A stretch of DNA of 64,000 bases from Ectobacillus panaciterrae DSM 19096 (GCF_000430785.1 NZ_AUMR01000029.1:1-64000); one strand, 5' to 3'; shown: positions 25,389 through 35,790, numbered from the stretch's first letter. The notes: generated from the letters alone by a model not told the origin. Numbers and translations: made by a program.

Positions 25389-25769
25389 AGAAATAGGAAT
25401 ACAAGTTTTATTAGAATCCAAGCGTCAGAAAGTAGAACAAAGGCTATTCAGTCAATCTCTTATGCGAAATACAGGAACTAGAAAAACCATGATGACAAGA
25501 ATATACATCTTTACAGATTGTTGAAAAACTAACTTGTCAACTGCGCCATTGTGCTCGATCATCACGATGGAAACGAGATTGTAGTGATCAAGTTCGGAAA
25601 GATTTTGTTCAGAAAAATACGCATCATATCAGCGGAAATCTTAATGTAGCAGCACACTAACTATGATGTGCTGCTTATTTTTAATTACAATCTTATGTTT
25701 ATTAGGTTACCCTGAAAATAAGCGGTATACAAAGATATGAACCCAATAGTATGGGCAATACAGCTTATT
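25389..25769. other. Intergenic region with a terminator at 25648-25682
   Basis: AGCAGCACA / TGTGCTGCT followed by TATTTTT forms a clear terminator. Before it, a plus-strand stretch reads like the tail of a lost gene (VLDHHDGNEIVVIKFGK, then a stop) but has no start and no recognised family. Confidence 0.5.
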
Positions 25770-25988
25770 TTAATGCATCGTAGTGCCAAAATAAAAAGCA
25801 ACCGGTTCAATCTGCTGGTGGTTAAACAATACGTTTGATTCCTTCGAATAGTTTCCTACAGGATACGGGCAAGCCACATAGTCCCAGACTTTACCCGCAG
25901 CCACTTCATTTTGTGCTCTGCCATATATCATGAGTTGCTGTTCCCATTCGCCAATTGTGACAACGGAACCGATGGGAAGTAGTCCCAT
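25770..25988 (-). CDS. DUF4176 protein, T7SS-associated
   Basis: 72 residues, ATG after AAAGGAGTGAGATAG. LPIGSVVTIGEWEQQLMIYG, DYVACPYPVGN and LFNHQQIEPV are the three blocks of DUF4176. Members usually sit next to type VII (ESX/Yuk) secretion effectors of the LXG type in Firmicutes, and their role is undefined. Here it follows a decayed gene (stop 5 nt upstream of the ATG), and no LXG toxin or WXG100 gene is nearby. It seems to be the last intact piece of a T7SS accessory locus. Confidence 0.8.
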   Translation of the reverse strand: MGLLPIGSVVTIGEWEQQLMIYGRAQNEVAAGKVWDYVACPYPVGNYSKESNVLFNHQQIEPVAFYFGTTMH

Positions 25989-25993
25989 CTATC

Positions 25994-26520
25994 TCACTCC
26001 TTTTTATTCTTACCGGTAACGGCAGCATATATTTCTGTCTCTTTCCCTACGGACACTTTGGCGCCTATCCCGTCTAACGCTGAATCGATGCCAAGAACAA
26101 CGTTGTAAGAGGAATATGGTAATGGGATATGCAGCTCGCCTTCCCACTTTAACCAAGAATATTGTTATCGGTACGGATAGAAAGAGGCTGCTGGGTGTCG
26201 ACAAGGCTACTGCTGTAGGGATGGAAAACGAGAAATATGTGCTGCGCGCGCTCAATAGTTCGCAGGCGATTATCACTTTGGGACGAGAACTGTAGTTCAT
26301 AACCGCGACCTGGACGTTCCAAAGCTGCTTCAAGGATATCATATCCATTGCCTCGGGTTTACAAGAGAAGGTTTTCCACGTTATCCTCTTTATTTGCCGA
26401 AGAATTTTGCCCTTCTCGATTATATAAAACCTGAAGTGACGGTTGTTGTTTGAATCGTAATACACATCTTCATATAAAGACAGCAGGTATCGAAATTCAG
26501 GACTTGCAGTTTTTCTCGGT
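25994..26520 (-). pseudogene. Frameshifted accessory gene upstream of DUF4176
   Basis: Good protein-like sequence on the minus strand is spread over different frames. SLYEDVYYDSNNNRHFRFYI comes first; then, in another frame, GNGYDILEAALERPGRGYEL and AQHIFLVFHPYSSSLVD, broken by a stop after TDNNILG. Last comes GIDSALDGIGAKVSVGKETE to TGKNKKE with TGA. At least two frameshifts or stops interrupt it. Position directly before DUF4176 suggests a T7SS accessory (EspG/DUF5081-like), which I cannot confirm. Confidence 0.55.
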
Positions 26521-26829
26521 AATTTAATGTTTGTTTTAGAGGCAAAAAATAAAAAGCTGTAGACATACTGAAGCCCAATTTTGGGCTTTTTATTTTTGGA
26601 GGATTTTAACAAAGGTAGTTAGTGCGAGGTTTATTTTTTATACACCAAATCTGAACAGTGCTTGGAATTGGTAGTATTAGCTATAACAAAAAATAAGGTA
26701 TTGGGCCAGCGAATAAAAGACCTTTTAATTGGAAAAATATTACACGTGTATGTGTTTTGTCTGATAAAGTCCTTGTTGCAAGTGATAAAACGCAAGCATT
26801 GTAGGGAGATGACGTTATGGAGGGGTTTT

Positions 26830-28665
26830 ATGGAAAATCGACCAGGAATAAATTACACAACACTATTTTTAGCAATTGTAATTTTAAAAATCATGTTGGT
26901 TCGTTTTGTTATATTTCACAAAGTCGAAATTTATCATACATTTATAGCGGAAATAGGTTTTGTTTTGATAGTAGGAGTTCTTATAGAAAGTTTACCTCGT
27001 ATCATGAGGAAAATAGGGGTTCTAACTGCAAACTTTATGTTCTCGTTAATCCTTTTTTCTACATTGATATACAATGATTTTTACGGAACGATTCCAACGT
27101 ATCAATCATTAGCGCATGTTGGACAATTGGGAGCAATATTTGAAACTATAAAAGCGTTCTTTAACCCTATATACTTTACGTTATTTTTGGATATTTTTGT
27201 ACTCATTATTATGATGGTTATGAATAAAGAGTTGTTTATGCCGAAATTCAAAATGAAAAGATTGTATCAATACACTCTATTAATGTGTTCTTTGTTATTA
27301 ATATTTGGAAATACCTATATTGTACATAGCGAGGATATAAAAAACGAAAAGGTGTTAGTTGAGAAAATGGGCATATCAAATTACCAATTATACAGTGCAA
27401 TAAAAACTCATACGAAAGAGACAGTTGAAGTATCTTCGTTCACAAATGAAAAAGTAAATGGAATTAAAGGCTTAGACAAAGCATATCCAAAGAAATGGCT
27501 GGGGATTGCGAAAAACAAAAACCTTATTATCCTCCAACTTGAATCATTTGAAAATGCACTTGTCGGGTTGAAGATTGATGGCATAGAAATAACGCCTAAC
27601 TTAAATAAATTGGCAAAAGAAAATCTATACTTTCCAAACTTTTACCAACAAGTAGGTATTGGAAATACATCGGATGCGGAATTTGCGGTAAATACCTCTC
27701 TTTATCCATTTGGACCAAACGCTATGGCTGATACATTTGGCAACCGGGATATACCGAGTTTACCAAAGTTACTTTCTAAATTCGGTTACAGGAGCGCAAC
27801 TTTTCATACAAATGATATTACATTTTGGAATCGTGATGAAATGTATCCTATGGCATTAGGGTTTGAAAAAGCATACGACAAAAAGTTTTTTGGAGATAAG
27901 GATCCTATTGCATTTGGTTCAAATGATGAAATTTTATATGCCAAAACGTTGGAAGAATTATCAAAATATCAAAAGGAAGGAAAAAGGTTTTATGCTCAAT
28001 TAATTTCTATGTCAAGTCACAGTCCTTTTATTATCCCTGTTGAAAAACAGAAGTTGCGAATTGGTAGAAAGTATGATGGAACAATGTTTGGTGATTATGT
28101 AAAAGCAGCTCATTATGCTGATTTTGCATTAGGACAATTTATATCGGGTCTTAAGGAAAAGGGATTATGGGATACATCATTATTTGTCATATACGGAGAT
28201 CATTCGGGTGTTCAATCAACAAAAGAAATAGATATGAAATTGATGAAGGAAGCGTTCGGAAGAGAACGGTTACCGCACGAAAAATTCAATGTACCATTAG
28301 TAATTGTTTCCCCGTGGAATAAAGAAGGACAAATTATAGATATAGTAGGCAGTCAGGTCGATATCTTCCCTACAGTGGCAAATTTATTAGGTGTAAGTGC
28401 AGACGGGCAAACATACATGGGACAAGACTTGGTTAATTCAAAGAGTAACACTGTAGGGATTCGTTTTTACTTACCTACAGGTTCATTTATCAATAATGAT
28501 GTAGTGTTTATTCCCGGTACAAAATTTGAGGATGGAACGGCATATTCACTCAAAACAAAAAGAAAAGTGCAACACAGTTTGTATAAAGCTGAATATGACA
28601 AAGTAATTAACTTGTACGATTTATCAGATAAATACGTTGAAACAATTCCACTATCAAAAAAATAA
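26830..28665 (+). CDS. Lipoteichoic acid synthase family enzyme (LtaS-type sulfatase fold)
   Basis: 611 residues from ATG 26830, which follows TGGAGGGGTTTT; upstream in-frame codons (from 26662) look non-coding. Five membrane helices (about 1-200), then an extracellular sulfatase/LTA-synthase domain. The catalytic-Thr block GNTSDAEFAVNTSL, LESFENA, FHTNDITFWNRD, SMSSHSPF and YGDHSG are present. It transfers glycerol phosphate from phosphatidylglycerol onto lipoteichoic acid or makes the primer; Bacillus carries several paralogues (LtaS, YfnI, YqgS, YvgJ). The paralogue cannot be told here. Confidence 0.92.
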   Translation: MENRPGINYTTLFLAIVILKIMLVRFVIFHKVEIYHTFIAEIGFVLIVGVLIESLPRIMRKIGVLTANFMFSLILFSTLIYNDFYGTIPTYQSLAHVGQLGAIFETIKAFFNPIYFTLFLDIFVLIIMMVMNKELFMPKFKMKRLYQYTLLMCSLLLIFGNTYIVHSEDIKNEKVLVEKMGISNYQLYSAIKTHTKETVEVSSFTNEKVNGIKGLDKAYPKKWLGIAKNKNLIILQLESFENALVGLKIDGIEITPNLNKLAKENLYFPNFYQQVGIGNTSDAEFAVNTSLYPFGPNAMADTFGNRDIPSLPKLLSKFGYRSATFHTNDITFWNRDEMYPMALGFEKAYDKKFFGDKDPIAFGSNDEILYAKTLEELSKYQKEGKRFYAQLISMSSHSPFIIPVEKQKLRIGRKYDGTMFGDYVKAAHYADFALGQFISGLKEKGLWDTSLFVIYGDHSGVQSTKEIDMKLMKEAFGRERLPHEKFNVPLVIVSPWNKEGQIIDIVGSQVDIFPTVANLLGVSADGQTYMGQDLVNSKSNTVGIRFYLPTGSFINNDVVFIPGTKFEDGTAYSLKTKRKVQHSLYKAEYDKVINLYDLSDKYVETIPLSKK

Positions 28666-28935
28666 TATAAATTACTTAAAGGAACGGAAGGATTGACGCT
28701 TTTGCAGGCTATACTAGCTGTCAGCGAACGAGCCGTATCAGTTCCTCATTAGTATATCGGTCGTTCGGCGACGTAAACGTAGCCAGCAAAAATGCGGAAT
28801 GCAAGGGGAAAGCGTGGAGATTTTTCAGCGGAGCGTTTTGAACAATACTACCGTCTACAGGAGTATTTTAATTGTTATTGGGACAATGTAATTACTGGAT
28901 GAAACAACTTTAACGAAAAGGAGTAAGGAACATTG

Positions 28936-30645
28936 ATGCGTAATTTCAAAGTACAACCAGAGGGAATTATTGAAACCAGCGCAAGAGGGGCTGAAGTATT
29001 GAAGACCCCTCAACTCAATAAAGGTTTGGCTTTTACTTCTGAGGAGCGGCGTGAACTGTGTCTCCGAGGGTTGCTTCCTCCAACTGTTCTTACCATTGAA
29101 CAGCAAGCTGAACGAGCCTATCAACAATTTTCTAATCAGCCCACGGATGTGTTAAAAAATGTATACTTAGCGGCTCTTCGCGACAGGAACGAAGTGTTGT
29201 TCTATCGACTGGTTTCCGAGCATTTAAGTGAAATGTTGCCCATTATCTATACCCCAACAGTCGGTCAAGCAATTGAGCACTACAGCCATCTTTATCGCCG
29301 TCCTGTTGGAGTTTATCTATCCATCGACGATCCAGACAGCATTGAGGAAGCATTCACTAACTTCGGTGCTCATGCTGACGAAATTGACCTCATCGTAGCC
29401 ACTGACGGTGAACGTATTTTGGGCATCGGAGACTGGGGTGTGGGCGGTATTGACATTGCATTAGGTAAGCTCGCTGTATATACGGTTGCAGGCGGCGTTG
29501 ACCCTCGCCGGGTGATTCCAGTCATTTTAGATGTAGGCACGAATCGAGAAGAATTGCTGAATGATCCGCTTTACGTCGGAATTCGCCATCCACGGATTCA
29601 TGGTGAACAGTATAATGCGTTCATCGATAGGTATGTCCGTACCACACGGAAGATGTTTCCGAATGCCCTCCTTCATTGGGAAGACTTTGCACAGCCAAAT
29701 GCCAGACCAATCCTTGAAAGATATAAGGATGAGATCTGTACATTTAATGACGACATCCAGGGAACTGGTGCGGTTTCACTGGCGGTTGTCTTGTCAGCTG
29801 TGCGTGCTTCAGGAATTCCTTTGTCGGAACATCGCATCGTTGTATTTGGCGCAGGGACTGCCGGTATCGGTGTTGCGGAACAAATTCGCAATGAGATGGT
29901 ACGCGGGGGAATTTCCCAAGAGGAGGCAAACAGTAGGTTTTGGGGGATCGATCGACCGGGGCTGTTGCTTCAAACTACAGAAGATCTTCGTGATTTTCAA
30001 AAGCCTTTTGCACGTCCAGTAAAGGAAGTAGAAGACTGGAATAAAGATGTCAAGGGTAAAATTAACTTTCTAGAGGTGGTCCAGCGAGTACATCCCACCA
30101 TTCTTATCGGGACTTCGACGGTTGGAGGAGCGTTTACGGAGGAAATTGTCAAAGCGATGGCTGCACACACAGATCGCCCCATCATTTTGCCTCTCTCCAA
30201 TCCCACGGATAAGTCCGAAGCAAAGCCATCCGATCTCATAGAATGGACAGATGGGAAAGCCTTGGTTGCTACCGGAAGTCCGTTTGAACCGGTCCATTAC
30301 AAAGGGGTAACATACATCATTGGGCAAGCCAATAACGCCTTTGTATTCCCTGGAATTGGACTCGGCACGATTGTGTCGCGGGCAGAGCGAGTAACCGACG
30401 GCATGCTCGTTGCTGCTGCAAAAGCTGTGGCGGGGATGGTTGACATCAGCGCGCCAGGTGCACCACTGCTTCCCAAGATTGAAAATCTGCGGATCACTTC
30501 AGCAGCGGTCGCTATTGAAGTGGTAAAGTCTGCCGTTTCTGAAGGCGTAGCAAAAGCGAAAATCAATGACATTGAGCAAGCCGTACACGAAGCGATATGG
30601 CAGCCTGAATATGGACGTGTAAAGGCAGTACAGCATTTTTCATGA
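28936..30645 (+). CDS. maeA: NAD-dependent malic enzyme
   Basis: 569 residues from ATG 28936 (AAAGGAGTAAGGAACATTG before it); TTG 28933 is the alternative. This is the long malic enzyme class (SfcA/MaeA type): [37 protein letters not shown], the metal-binding [26 protein letters not shown], and the nucleotide loop [16 protein letters not shown]. Oxidative decarboxylation of malate to pyruvate. Codon use is more GC-rich than its neighbours. Monocistronic; no obvious terminator follows. Confidence 0.93.
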   Translation: MRNFKVQPEGIIETSARGAEVLKTPQLNKGLAFTSEERRELCLRGLLPPTVLTIEQQAERAYQQFSNQPTDVLKNVYLAALRDRNEVLFYRLVSEHLSEMLPIIYTPTVGQAIEHYSHLYRRPVGVYLSIDDPDSIEEAFTNFGAHADEIDLIVATDGERILGIGDWGVGGIDIALGKLAVYTVAGGVDPRRVIPVILDVGTNREELLNDPLYVGIRHPRIHGEQYNAFIDRYVRTTRKMFPNALLHWEDFAQPNARPILERYKDEICTFNDDIQGTGAVSLAVVLSAVRASGIPLSEHRIVVFGAGTAGIGVAEQIRNEMVRGGISQEEANSRFWGIDRPGLLLQTTEDLRDFQKPFARPVKEVEDWNKDVKGKINFLEVVQRVHPTILIGTSTVGGAFTEEIVKAMAAHTDRPIILPLSNPTDKSEAKPSDLIEWTDGKALVATGSPFEPVHYKGVTYIIGQANNAFVFPGIGLGTIVSRAERVTDGMLVAAAKAVAGMVDISAPGAPLLPKIENLRITSAAVAIEVVKSAVSEGVAKAKINDIEQAVHEAIWQPEYGRVKAVQHFS

Positions 30646-30944
30646 GAGTGGGGCAGGGTCTGCACTCTGCGCAGCTAAACGGAGACATACATAAATTGCA
30701 GAAATATAATGCTACCTGTTCCTAAATTTTCACAGTTAAATAATATGGTTGTAGGTTGTCTGATAGTTAAAAAAATAAAGAGCATGCACATGAAAATCAG
30801 ATAAAATATAACTATATGAATAAAATAAAAAACTAGTATAAACCCGTGATTTTTATCATTTAAGTTAAAATTAATTATATTAAGATATCAATCCATTCAA
30901 CGTGCGGAGGTTCATGCATAGGCAGAGCAAAGGCGAGGGAAACC
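30646..30944. other. AT-rich intergenic region
   Basis: No gene, terminator or regulatory element that I can support. Coding-like sequence resumes at about 30945. Confidence 0.4.
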
Positions 30945-30945
30945 T

Positions 30946-31770
30946 CGTCTCGGATGGTTATATGATGCTCCCATGTCTTCGCAAGAGGCTTATTTTTTGA
31001 AAAAACTCAGCAACTTACCAATGTATTTGGGTGACATGTTGCATAAATCCATTTATACATTACTATCACATTATCGCTTTAAAGAGCTGCCGCCTATCGA
31101 AACCATCGAAAAGCACATTCGTAACAGACTTAATCAATCATATAGGTATTCCCGCGACAAACAACTCTGGCATCAAAAACCCAAAGAGATCCCATTATTG
31201 CGGGAACTGGTATATGGGGAAGAGATTGGCAGAGAAACCATTGAAGATATGATTCATCGTTTACAACAATGCTTAGGGAACTTGTACGAAAGCAGAAGCT
31301 TCCAGGATGCGATGTATGGAAATCATATTAACTTATATGAATCAGAGCAATTTCATGCCTTCCGATTCAATGAAATTAAGATATATGTGGTAATGGACTT
31401 GTTGTACCAAGATGAAAAAAGAGATAAATGGATCATTGTGGACTGGAAAACAGGCAGGGAGAGCATGGAAGACCGAAATCAATTAGCTTTGTATTCGTTA
31501 TATTTGCATGAGAAGGATAACATTCCTCATCATAAAATAAAGGTACGAAATGAATATCTTGCGAGCGGAGAACAACGAGAAAACAGTATTCAAACCAATG
31601 ACTTAGACCAAGTGAATGAAATTATGCTAATGAGCATAATTCAGATGCTACAATATATGGAAGATGTAAAACGAAATAAACCTGTATCAATTAATCTATT
31701 TGAAAAGTCGGAACATCCGAAAAAATGTAGCATGTGTAATTTCAGAAGCATGTGTGAAAGAGATATTTAA
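30946..31770 (+). pseudogene. 5'-truncated PD-(D/E)XK nuclease (RecB-like, Fe-S type)
   Basis: The frame is already protein-like before the first ATG (30973): GWLYDAPMSSQEAYFLKKL resembles the middle of a PDDEXK_1 domain, and the usual opening (FSRQQLFEECKRKYYY-like, with the first cluster Cys) is missing. What remains: YVVMDLL and WIIVDWKTG (catalytic Asp and D-x-K), a QLALYSLYL motif, and the C-terminal CSMCNFRSMC that would hold three of four cluster cysteines. Without the first part the cluster and fold are probably incomplete. A short active form from ATG 30973 cannot be excluded. Confidence 0.7.
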
Positions 31771-31883
31771 GAAGAATATTAGGTGTAATCAAAGCGGTTC
31801 TTATGATTCGCAAAAAAATAGTTCTTCATTAATTTATTCTCCTATCGCAGAGCGGATGAGGATTTCATCAAGAAAAACTCCCC

Positions 31884-31919
31884 AAAAAGATACCTATACT
31901 AACGCTGGGTATCTTTTTG
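31884..31919. terminator. Bidirectional terminator
   Basis: AAAAAGATACC pairs with GGTATCTTTTT, loop 13. It serves the nuclease remnant and the convergent nitroreductase gene, and marks the left edge of the GC-rich block. Confidence 0.85.
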
Positions 31920-31930
31920 AGAAGGAAGCT

Positions 31931-32593
31931 TCAAAAATCGGATTGGGCCAGTTTCTTGGAAAGTTCCAGATTCCAGAAAATCGTCTGCTCGACCGGTAAT
32001 CGGACGGACGGACGAGCTGGTGTAGCCGCCTTGCCGATAGCGACCAGCATGACCGGGACATACCGCGCCGGGACGCCAAACGCTTCGACGAATTTATCGG
32101 CGTCGTATCCGCCCAGCGGGCACGAATCGAGGCCTTTCGCTTTCGCAGCGAGCATGAGCTGCATCGCGGCCAGCGATGCGTTGCGGATCGCTTCATCGCG
32201 CGGAGCGGTCGGCACGTTGGCATACGTGTATTCAATTTGGCCGACCAAGTTCGCCTTGACTTCCTCGGACAGCAGCCCGGCTTGCACGTCCGGTTCAAAG
32301 ACGGCTTCAGCTTTTAGATTGGCCTGAAGGTCTCCCAGTATGGCGACGACGACAGAGGCCTCGACGACTTGCGTTTGGCTGTAAGCGATAGGCAGCAGCT
32401 TAGCTTTGGCCGTCTGGTCGGTGATGGCGAGAAACTTCCAATGCTGAAGATTCCAGGCCGACGGTGCGCTATTCGCAATCTCCAGAAGCTCCTTGATTTC
32501 CTGTTCGCTCAGTTTGTGTGCAGCGTCATAATGTTTGACGGAATGACGTTCCCGGACTACGGTGAAAAAGTCGGTTTGTACAGTGGATGACAT
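31931..32593 (-). CDS. Nitroreductase family protein
   Basis: 220 residues, FMN-dependent nitroreductase fold. RERHSVKHYD (FMN phosphate contact), NSAPSAWNLQHWKFLAI, and CPLGGYDADKFVEAFGV with VMLVAIGKA are the family blocks (YdgI/YodC-like). It would reduce nitro compounds or quinones with NAD(P)H. The gene is clearly richer in G+C than the flanking DNA and uses GC-ending codons, like the next two genes, which indicates acquisition from a higher-GC Firmicute. Confidence 0.9.
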   Translation of the reverse strand: MSSTVQTDFFTVVRERHSVKHYDAAHKLSEQEIKELLEIANSAPSAWNLQHWKFLAITDQTAKAKLLPIAYSQTQVVEASVVVAILGDLQANLKAEAVFEPDVQAGLLSEEVKANLVGQIEYTYANVPTAPRDEAIRNASLAAMQLMLAAKAKGLDSCPLGGYDADKFVEAFGVPARYVPVMLVAIGKAATPARPSVRLPVEQTIFWNLELSKKLAQSDF

Positions 32594-32795
32594 TTCACAA
32601 TCAACTCCTTAATTATTTACTATATTTTCAGCAATGGACCCGCAGGTTTACACCTATCGAGGCTGATCTGCCATATTAAGTTTTTAAAATTAACTTCTGA
32701 CAATTATGGTGCCCGCCATCTTTAAATTATCCTTGTCGTAATTAATGAGCGGTTGAATAATTAGCCGCAATGATGCATGTTTTCAGTCTGCCTCA

Positions 32796-33746
32796 TCATG
32801 CTTCTACACGGTCGGCATTATTCATTCGCCTCGTTGCTTTTTTTCGCCCCAAACGATTTGTTCCCATAACCCCTGTTATAATCAGCACCGAACCGATGAT
32901 ATGGTACACCGTAATTTTTTCCCCGAGAAACATCGCCCCGGCCGCAATAGAGACGACGGTCGATAGGTTGGCGAATACGCTTATTTTTGACGCTTCTATT
33001 TTTGACAAGGCGTAGTTTGCTGTCAGTGCTGTGACGAGTGAGGACATCACTCCCAGGTAGAGGATCGACACGATAAAGGTACCGCTGGCGAGCGGTGCGA
33101 ACAGGTAGTCGAGCGTCCCAGCGGTCACATGATCGGTGAGCGAAACAACCAGAAATGCGACGAATCCGATCCCCAACATCAAATAACTGATTTCCATAGG
33201 GCTAAAAATCCTCAAAAGTGACCGGGCCAAAACGCTGTATCCGGCAAAGGCCAGGCACGACAAGAATAACAAGAAAATTCCCGTCATGTTTGACAAATCG
33301 ATGCTGCTTCCCTTCATCATAAAGATGAACACAACACCGAATACCGACAGGAAGGTCGACAGCTTCTGCAAGACGGTTGTCGCTTCCTTCAAAAATACGG
33401 AGGCCAGTAACATCGTCAAGACCGGTGTGAAGGCGTACAAAATGCCGCCCTCGGCCGAGGTGGCGTGCTCCAGCCCAAACGTTTGCAGCGTGAAGAAGCC
33501 CAGCGGGTACATGGTTGCCAGCAGCAACGCTTTGTATAGCGGTTTGCCGCGGTATTTAAGTTTAATCCGGCCGAACGCAACCGGAATCGACATGGCCGCA
33601 AACGAAGCAGCAAAACGGTACGTCAGCGTGTCGATTGGAGGGGCGTGTTCGAGCGCCATTTTGGTAAACAAAAACGAAAATCCGATTATCGCCGCGTTCA
33701 ACACGGCAGACAAATAAGCAAGTTTCAGTCCTTTTTGGTTTGTCAT
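32796..33746 (-). CDS. EamA/DMT-family exporter
   Basis: 316 residues with ten hydrophobic helices in two EamA repeats (about 10-145 and 155-295); GFSFLFTKMALEHAPPIDTL and FLGEKITVYHIIGSVLIITGV are characteristic ends. DMT exporters move amino acids or other metabolites out of the cell. GC-rich. It is transcribed divergently from a MocR-type regulator 192 bp away, which presumably controls it. Substrate unknown. Confidence 0.88.
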   Translation of the reverse strand: MTNQKGLKLAYLSAVLNAAIIGFSFLFTKMALEHAPPIDTLTYRFAASFAAMSIPVAFGRIKLKYRGKPLYKALLLATMYPLGFFTLQTFGLEHATSAEGGILYAFTPVLTMLLASVFLKEATTVLQKLSTFLSVFGVVFIFMMKGSSIDLSNMTGIFLLFLSCLAFAGYSVLARSLLRIFSPMEISYLMLGIGFVAFLVVSLTDHVTAGTLDYLFAPLASGTFIVSILYLGVMSSLVTALTANYALSKIEASKISVFANLSTVVSIAAGAMFLGEKITVYHIIGSVLIITGVMGTNRLGRKKATRRMNNADRVEA

Positions 33747-33846
33747 TGTATCTTCCTCTCTGCAACAGCCGGGATCATGTTCGCGAACGTCTTATCCCTT
33801 ACATGAAAAAGGTACGACAAAATGCTGATCTGAACAATGCCTTTTT

Positions 33847-33887
33847 GCCAAAAGTGTATCGATACAGTTGGCGAGGTCAGGTATAAT
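33847..33887. promoter_or_regulatory. Divergent control region of the eamA/mocR pair
   Basis: A perfect 12-bp palindrome TGTATCGATACA (33855-33866) is flanked by GCCAA (33847) and TTGGC (33868), and lies just upstream of a TATAAT (33882-33887) for the plus-strand regulator gene. Overlap with the -35 region suggests an autoregulatory operator for the MocR protein. Confidence 0.55.
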
Positions 33888-33938
33888 GAGTAGAGAAACG
33901 TGATAGACTCGTGAAAACCGAACAGGGGGGAGAGCGGC

Positions 33939-35282
33939 GTGAAAAAATATTTGTCTATTCTTTCCGATATGGAACAAAAAATCATGGAAGGGCAATACAG
34001 TCCGGGCCAAAAGCTGCCTTCCGTCCGCAGCGCTGCGAAGTTGTACGGATGCAGCATCAGCACGATCACACGGGCATACGCAGAACTGGAGAAGCGCCAC
34101 GCGATTTATTCGATCGCGCAAAGCGGCTTTTATGTGGTCGGAAAGCCGGGAGATTGGCGTGACAACAAGGAAAGCGGAATGATCGATTTTGCTTCGGCGT
34201 CGCCGGATTTGAACGTGTTTCCATATTTGGACTTCCAGCATTGCTTGAACAAAGCGATCGATACATACAAATACCACTTGTTTACATACGGTGATTCGCA
34301 AGGGCTGGAAAGGCTGCGCCAAACACTCGTTTCCCATTTGGCCAACAGTCAGGTGTTTGCAAAAGCGGAGCGGATTGTCGTCACTTCGGGTGTCCAGCAG
34401 GCGCTGGAAATTTTGGCGAAAATGCCATTTCCGAACGGGAATGCGGCCATCTTGGTCGAACAGCCGAGCTACGATATGTATTTGCGCTTTCTTGAGGCGG
34501 AGGGCATACCGGTTTGCGGAATCGCTCGTACGGCAGCAGGTATTGATTTGCGGGAATTGGAGGAGAAGTTCAAAAGCGGCGGAATCAAATTTTTTTACAC
34601 GATGTCGAGATACCACAATCCGCTGGGCACCTCGTATAGCGCGGAGGAGAGGAAGGCAATCGCCGGTTTAGCCAGCAAATACAACGTGTACATCCTGGAG
34701 GACGATTACATGGCCGACTTGGGCGAAGACCGGTGTTTCGACCCGATTCATGCTTACGACAGAACTGCGCACGTCATTTATTTGAAAAGCTTTTCGAAAA
34801 TCATTTTCCCAGGTTTGCGGTTGGGAGTCGCCGTTTTGCCGGAACGGTTGCTGGAGACGTTCCGCACATTCAAAAGATCCGCCGACACCTCGCTTTTGTC
34901 CCAGGCGGCGCTCGAAGTGTACATTAAAAACGGCATGTACGAGCGGCACAAGCACAAAATATACAGCCAATACGCGGCGCGAATGCGCGCGCTGAACGAG
35001 GCGGTGCAGCGGTACAACGATGCAGGAGTGATTAAGGTATCGGACGTCAAATCAGGTGTCTATATGCAGTTTAAGCTGCCGCAACCGGTCAACATGGAGC
35101 GTCTAATGAAACGGCTTGCGGCGAGGAATGTCAGCATCGTACCCGGAAAAGGCTTCTATTTGTCGGATTACCTGGAGCGGGAGAAGTTTTTGCGGATCAG
35201 TATTTCCCGGGCGCAGCTAGGGCAAATCGATGAGGGGGTCAAGGCGATAGTTGAGGAAGTGGAGCAGTGCAGCAGGTTGTAG
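33939..35282 (+). CDS. MocR-family regulator (GntR wHTH + aminotransferase-like domain)
   Basis: 447 residues. An N-terminal GntR winged helix (about 1-70: GQYSPGQKLPSVRSAAKLYG, STITRAYAELEK) is fused to a fold-type I aminotransferase domain with VTSGVQQALEIL, YHNPLGTSYS and LKSFSKIIFPGLRLG carrying the PLP Lys. MocR proteins use PLP or PLP-aldimines as effectors and often control a divergent transporter or metabolic gene. Here that gene is the EamA exporter. The start codon is preceded by GGGGGGAGAGCGGC. GC-rich. Confidence 0.92.
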   Translation: MKKYLSILSDMEQKIMEGQYSPGQKLPSVRSAAKLYGCSISTITRAYAELEKRHAIYSIAQSGFYVVGKPGDWRDNKESGMIDFASASPDLNVFPYLDFQHCLNKAIDTYKYHLFTYGDSQGLERLRQTLVSHLANSQVFAKAERIVVTSGVQQALEILAKMPFPNGNAAILVEQPSYDMYLRFLEAEGIPVCGIARTAAGIDLRELEEKFKSGGIKFFYTMSRYHNPLGTSYSAEERKAIAGLASKYNVYILEDDYMADLGEDRCFDPIHAYDRTAHVIYLKSFSKIIFPGLRLGVAVLPERLLETFRTFKRSADTSLLSQAALEVYIKNGMYERHKHKIYSQYAARMRALNEAVQRYNDAGVIKVSDVKSGVYMQFKLPQPVNMERLMKRLAARNVSIVPGKGFYLSDYLEREKFLRISISRAQLGQIDEGVKAIVEEVEQCSRL

Positions 35283-35469
35283 TATTGCGAATCGATACGC
35301 TGCCGAATCCGATGCGGATTAAACTTTTGACGTCTTGGTTGGATATTTACTTTAAAGGAGCAGGAAGTTGTTGTTTTTCGCGCATTAATTTTACTTTATA
35401 TGGAAAAATACGTTAGTGGATATACGATTTGAATGTTCTATCTTTGAGAGTATGAAAGGAGAGTAGTAT

Positions 35470-35739
35470 ATGGAAAAAATTGAAGTAGGCGAAATTTTCA
35501 CCCTTAGTGATGAGAGTGATCATGAGCAGGAAGTTGAAGTGCTGGGAACGATGAATGTCGAAGGAGCAGAATACGTTGCTGTCGGCTTTGTAGAAGACAT
35601 TCAAAAGGAAACAGATGAAGACATTGATATTTTCTTTTTAAGAGTAGAGCATGATGGTGAATTGTCATACATTGAGAGTGACAAGGAGTTTGAAAAAGTG
35701 TCTGCTGCGTTTGAGGGAATTATGGACGAGCAAGATTGA
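35470..35739 (+). CDS. yrzB: DUF1292 protein (YrzB-like)
   Basis: 89 residues, very acidic, ATG after GAAAGGAGAGTAGTAT. The pattern IFTLSDESDHEQEVEVLGTM, EYVAVGF, DIDIFFLRVEHDGELSYIES is DUF1292, found next to yrrL/yrrK in Bacillus; here that context is missing. Function unknown, cytosolic. Base composition returns to the AT-rich norm, so the right edge of the GC-rich block is before this gene. A terminator follows. Confidence 0.85.
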   Translation: MEKIEVGEIFTLSDESDHEQEVEVLGTMNVEGAEYVAVGFVEDIQKETDEDIDIFFLRVEHDGELSYIESDKEFEKVSAAFEGIMDEQD

Positions 35740-35753
35740 TATTGGTTGGACAC

Positions 35754-35790
35754 AAGAGAGGGGGATAAAAATCCCCCTTCTCTTTGTATT
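35754..35790 (+). terminator. Terminator after yrzB
   Basis: AAGAGAGGGGGAT / ATCCCCCTTCTCTT with an A4 loop, then a T-rich tail. Confidence 0.88.
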
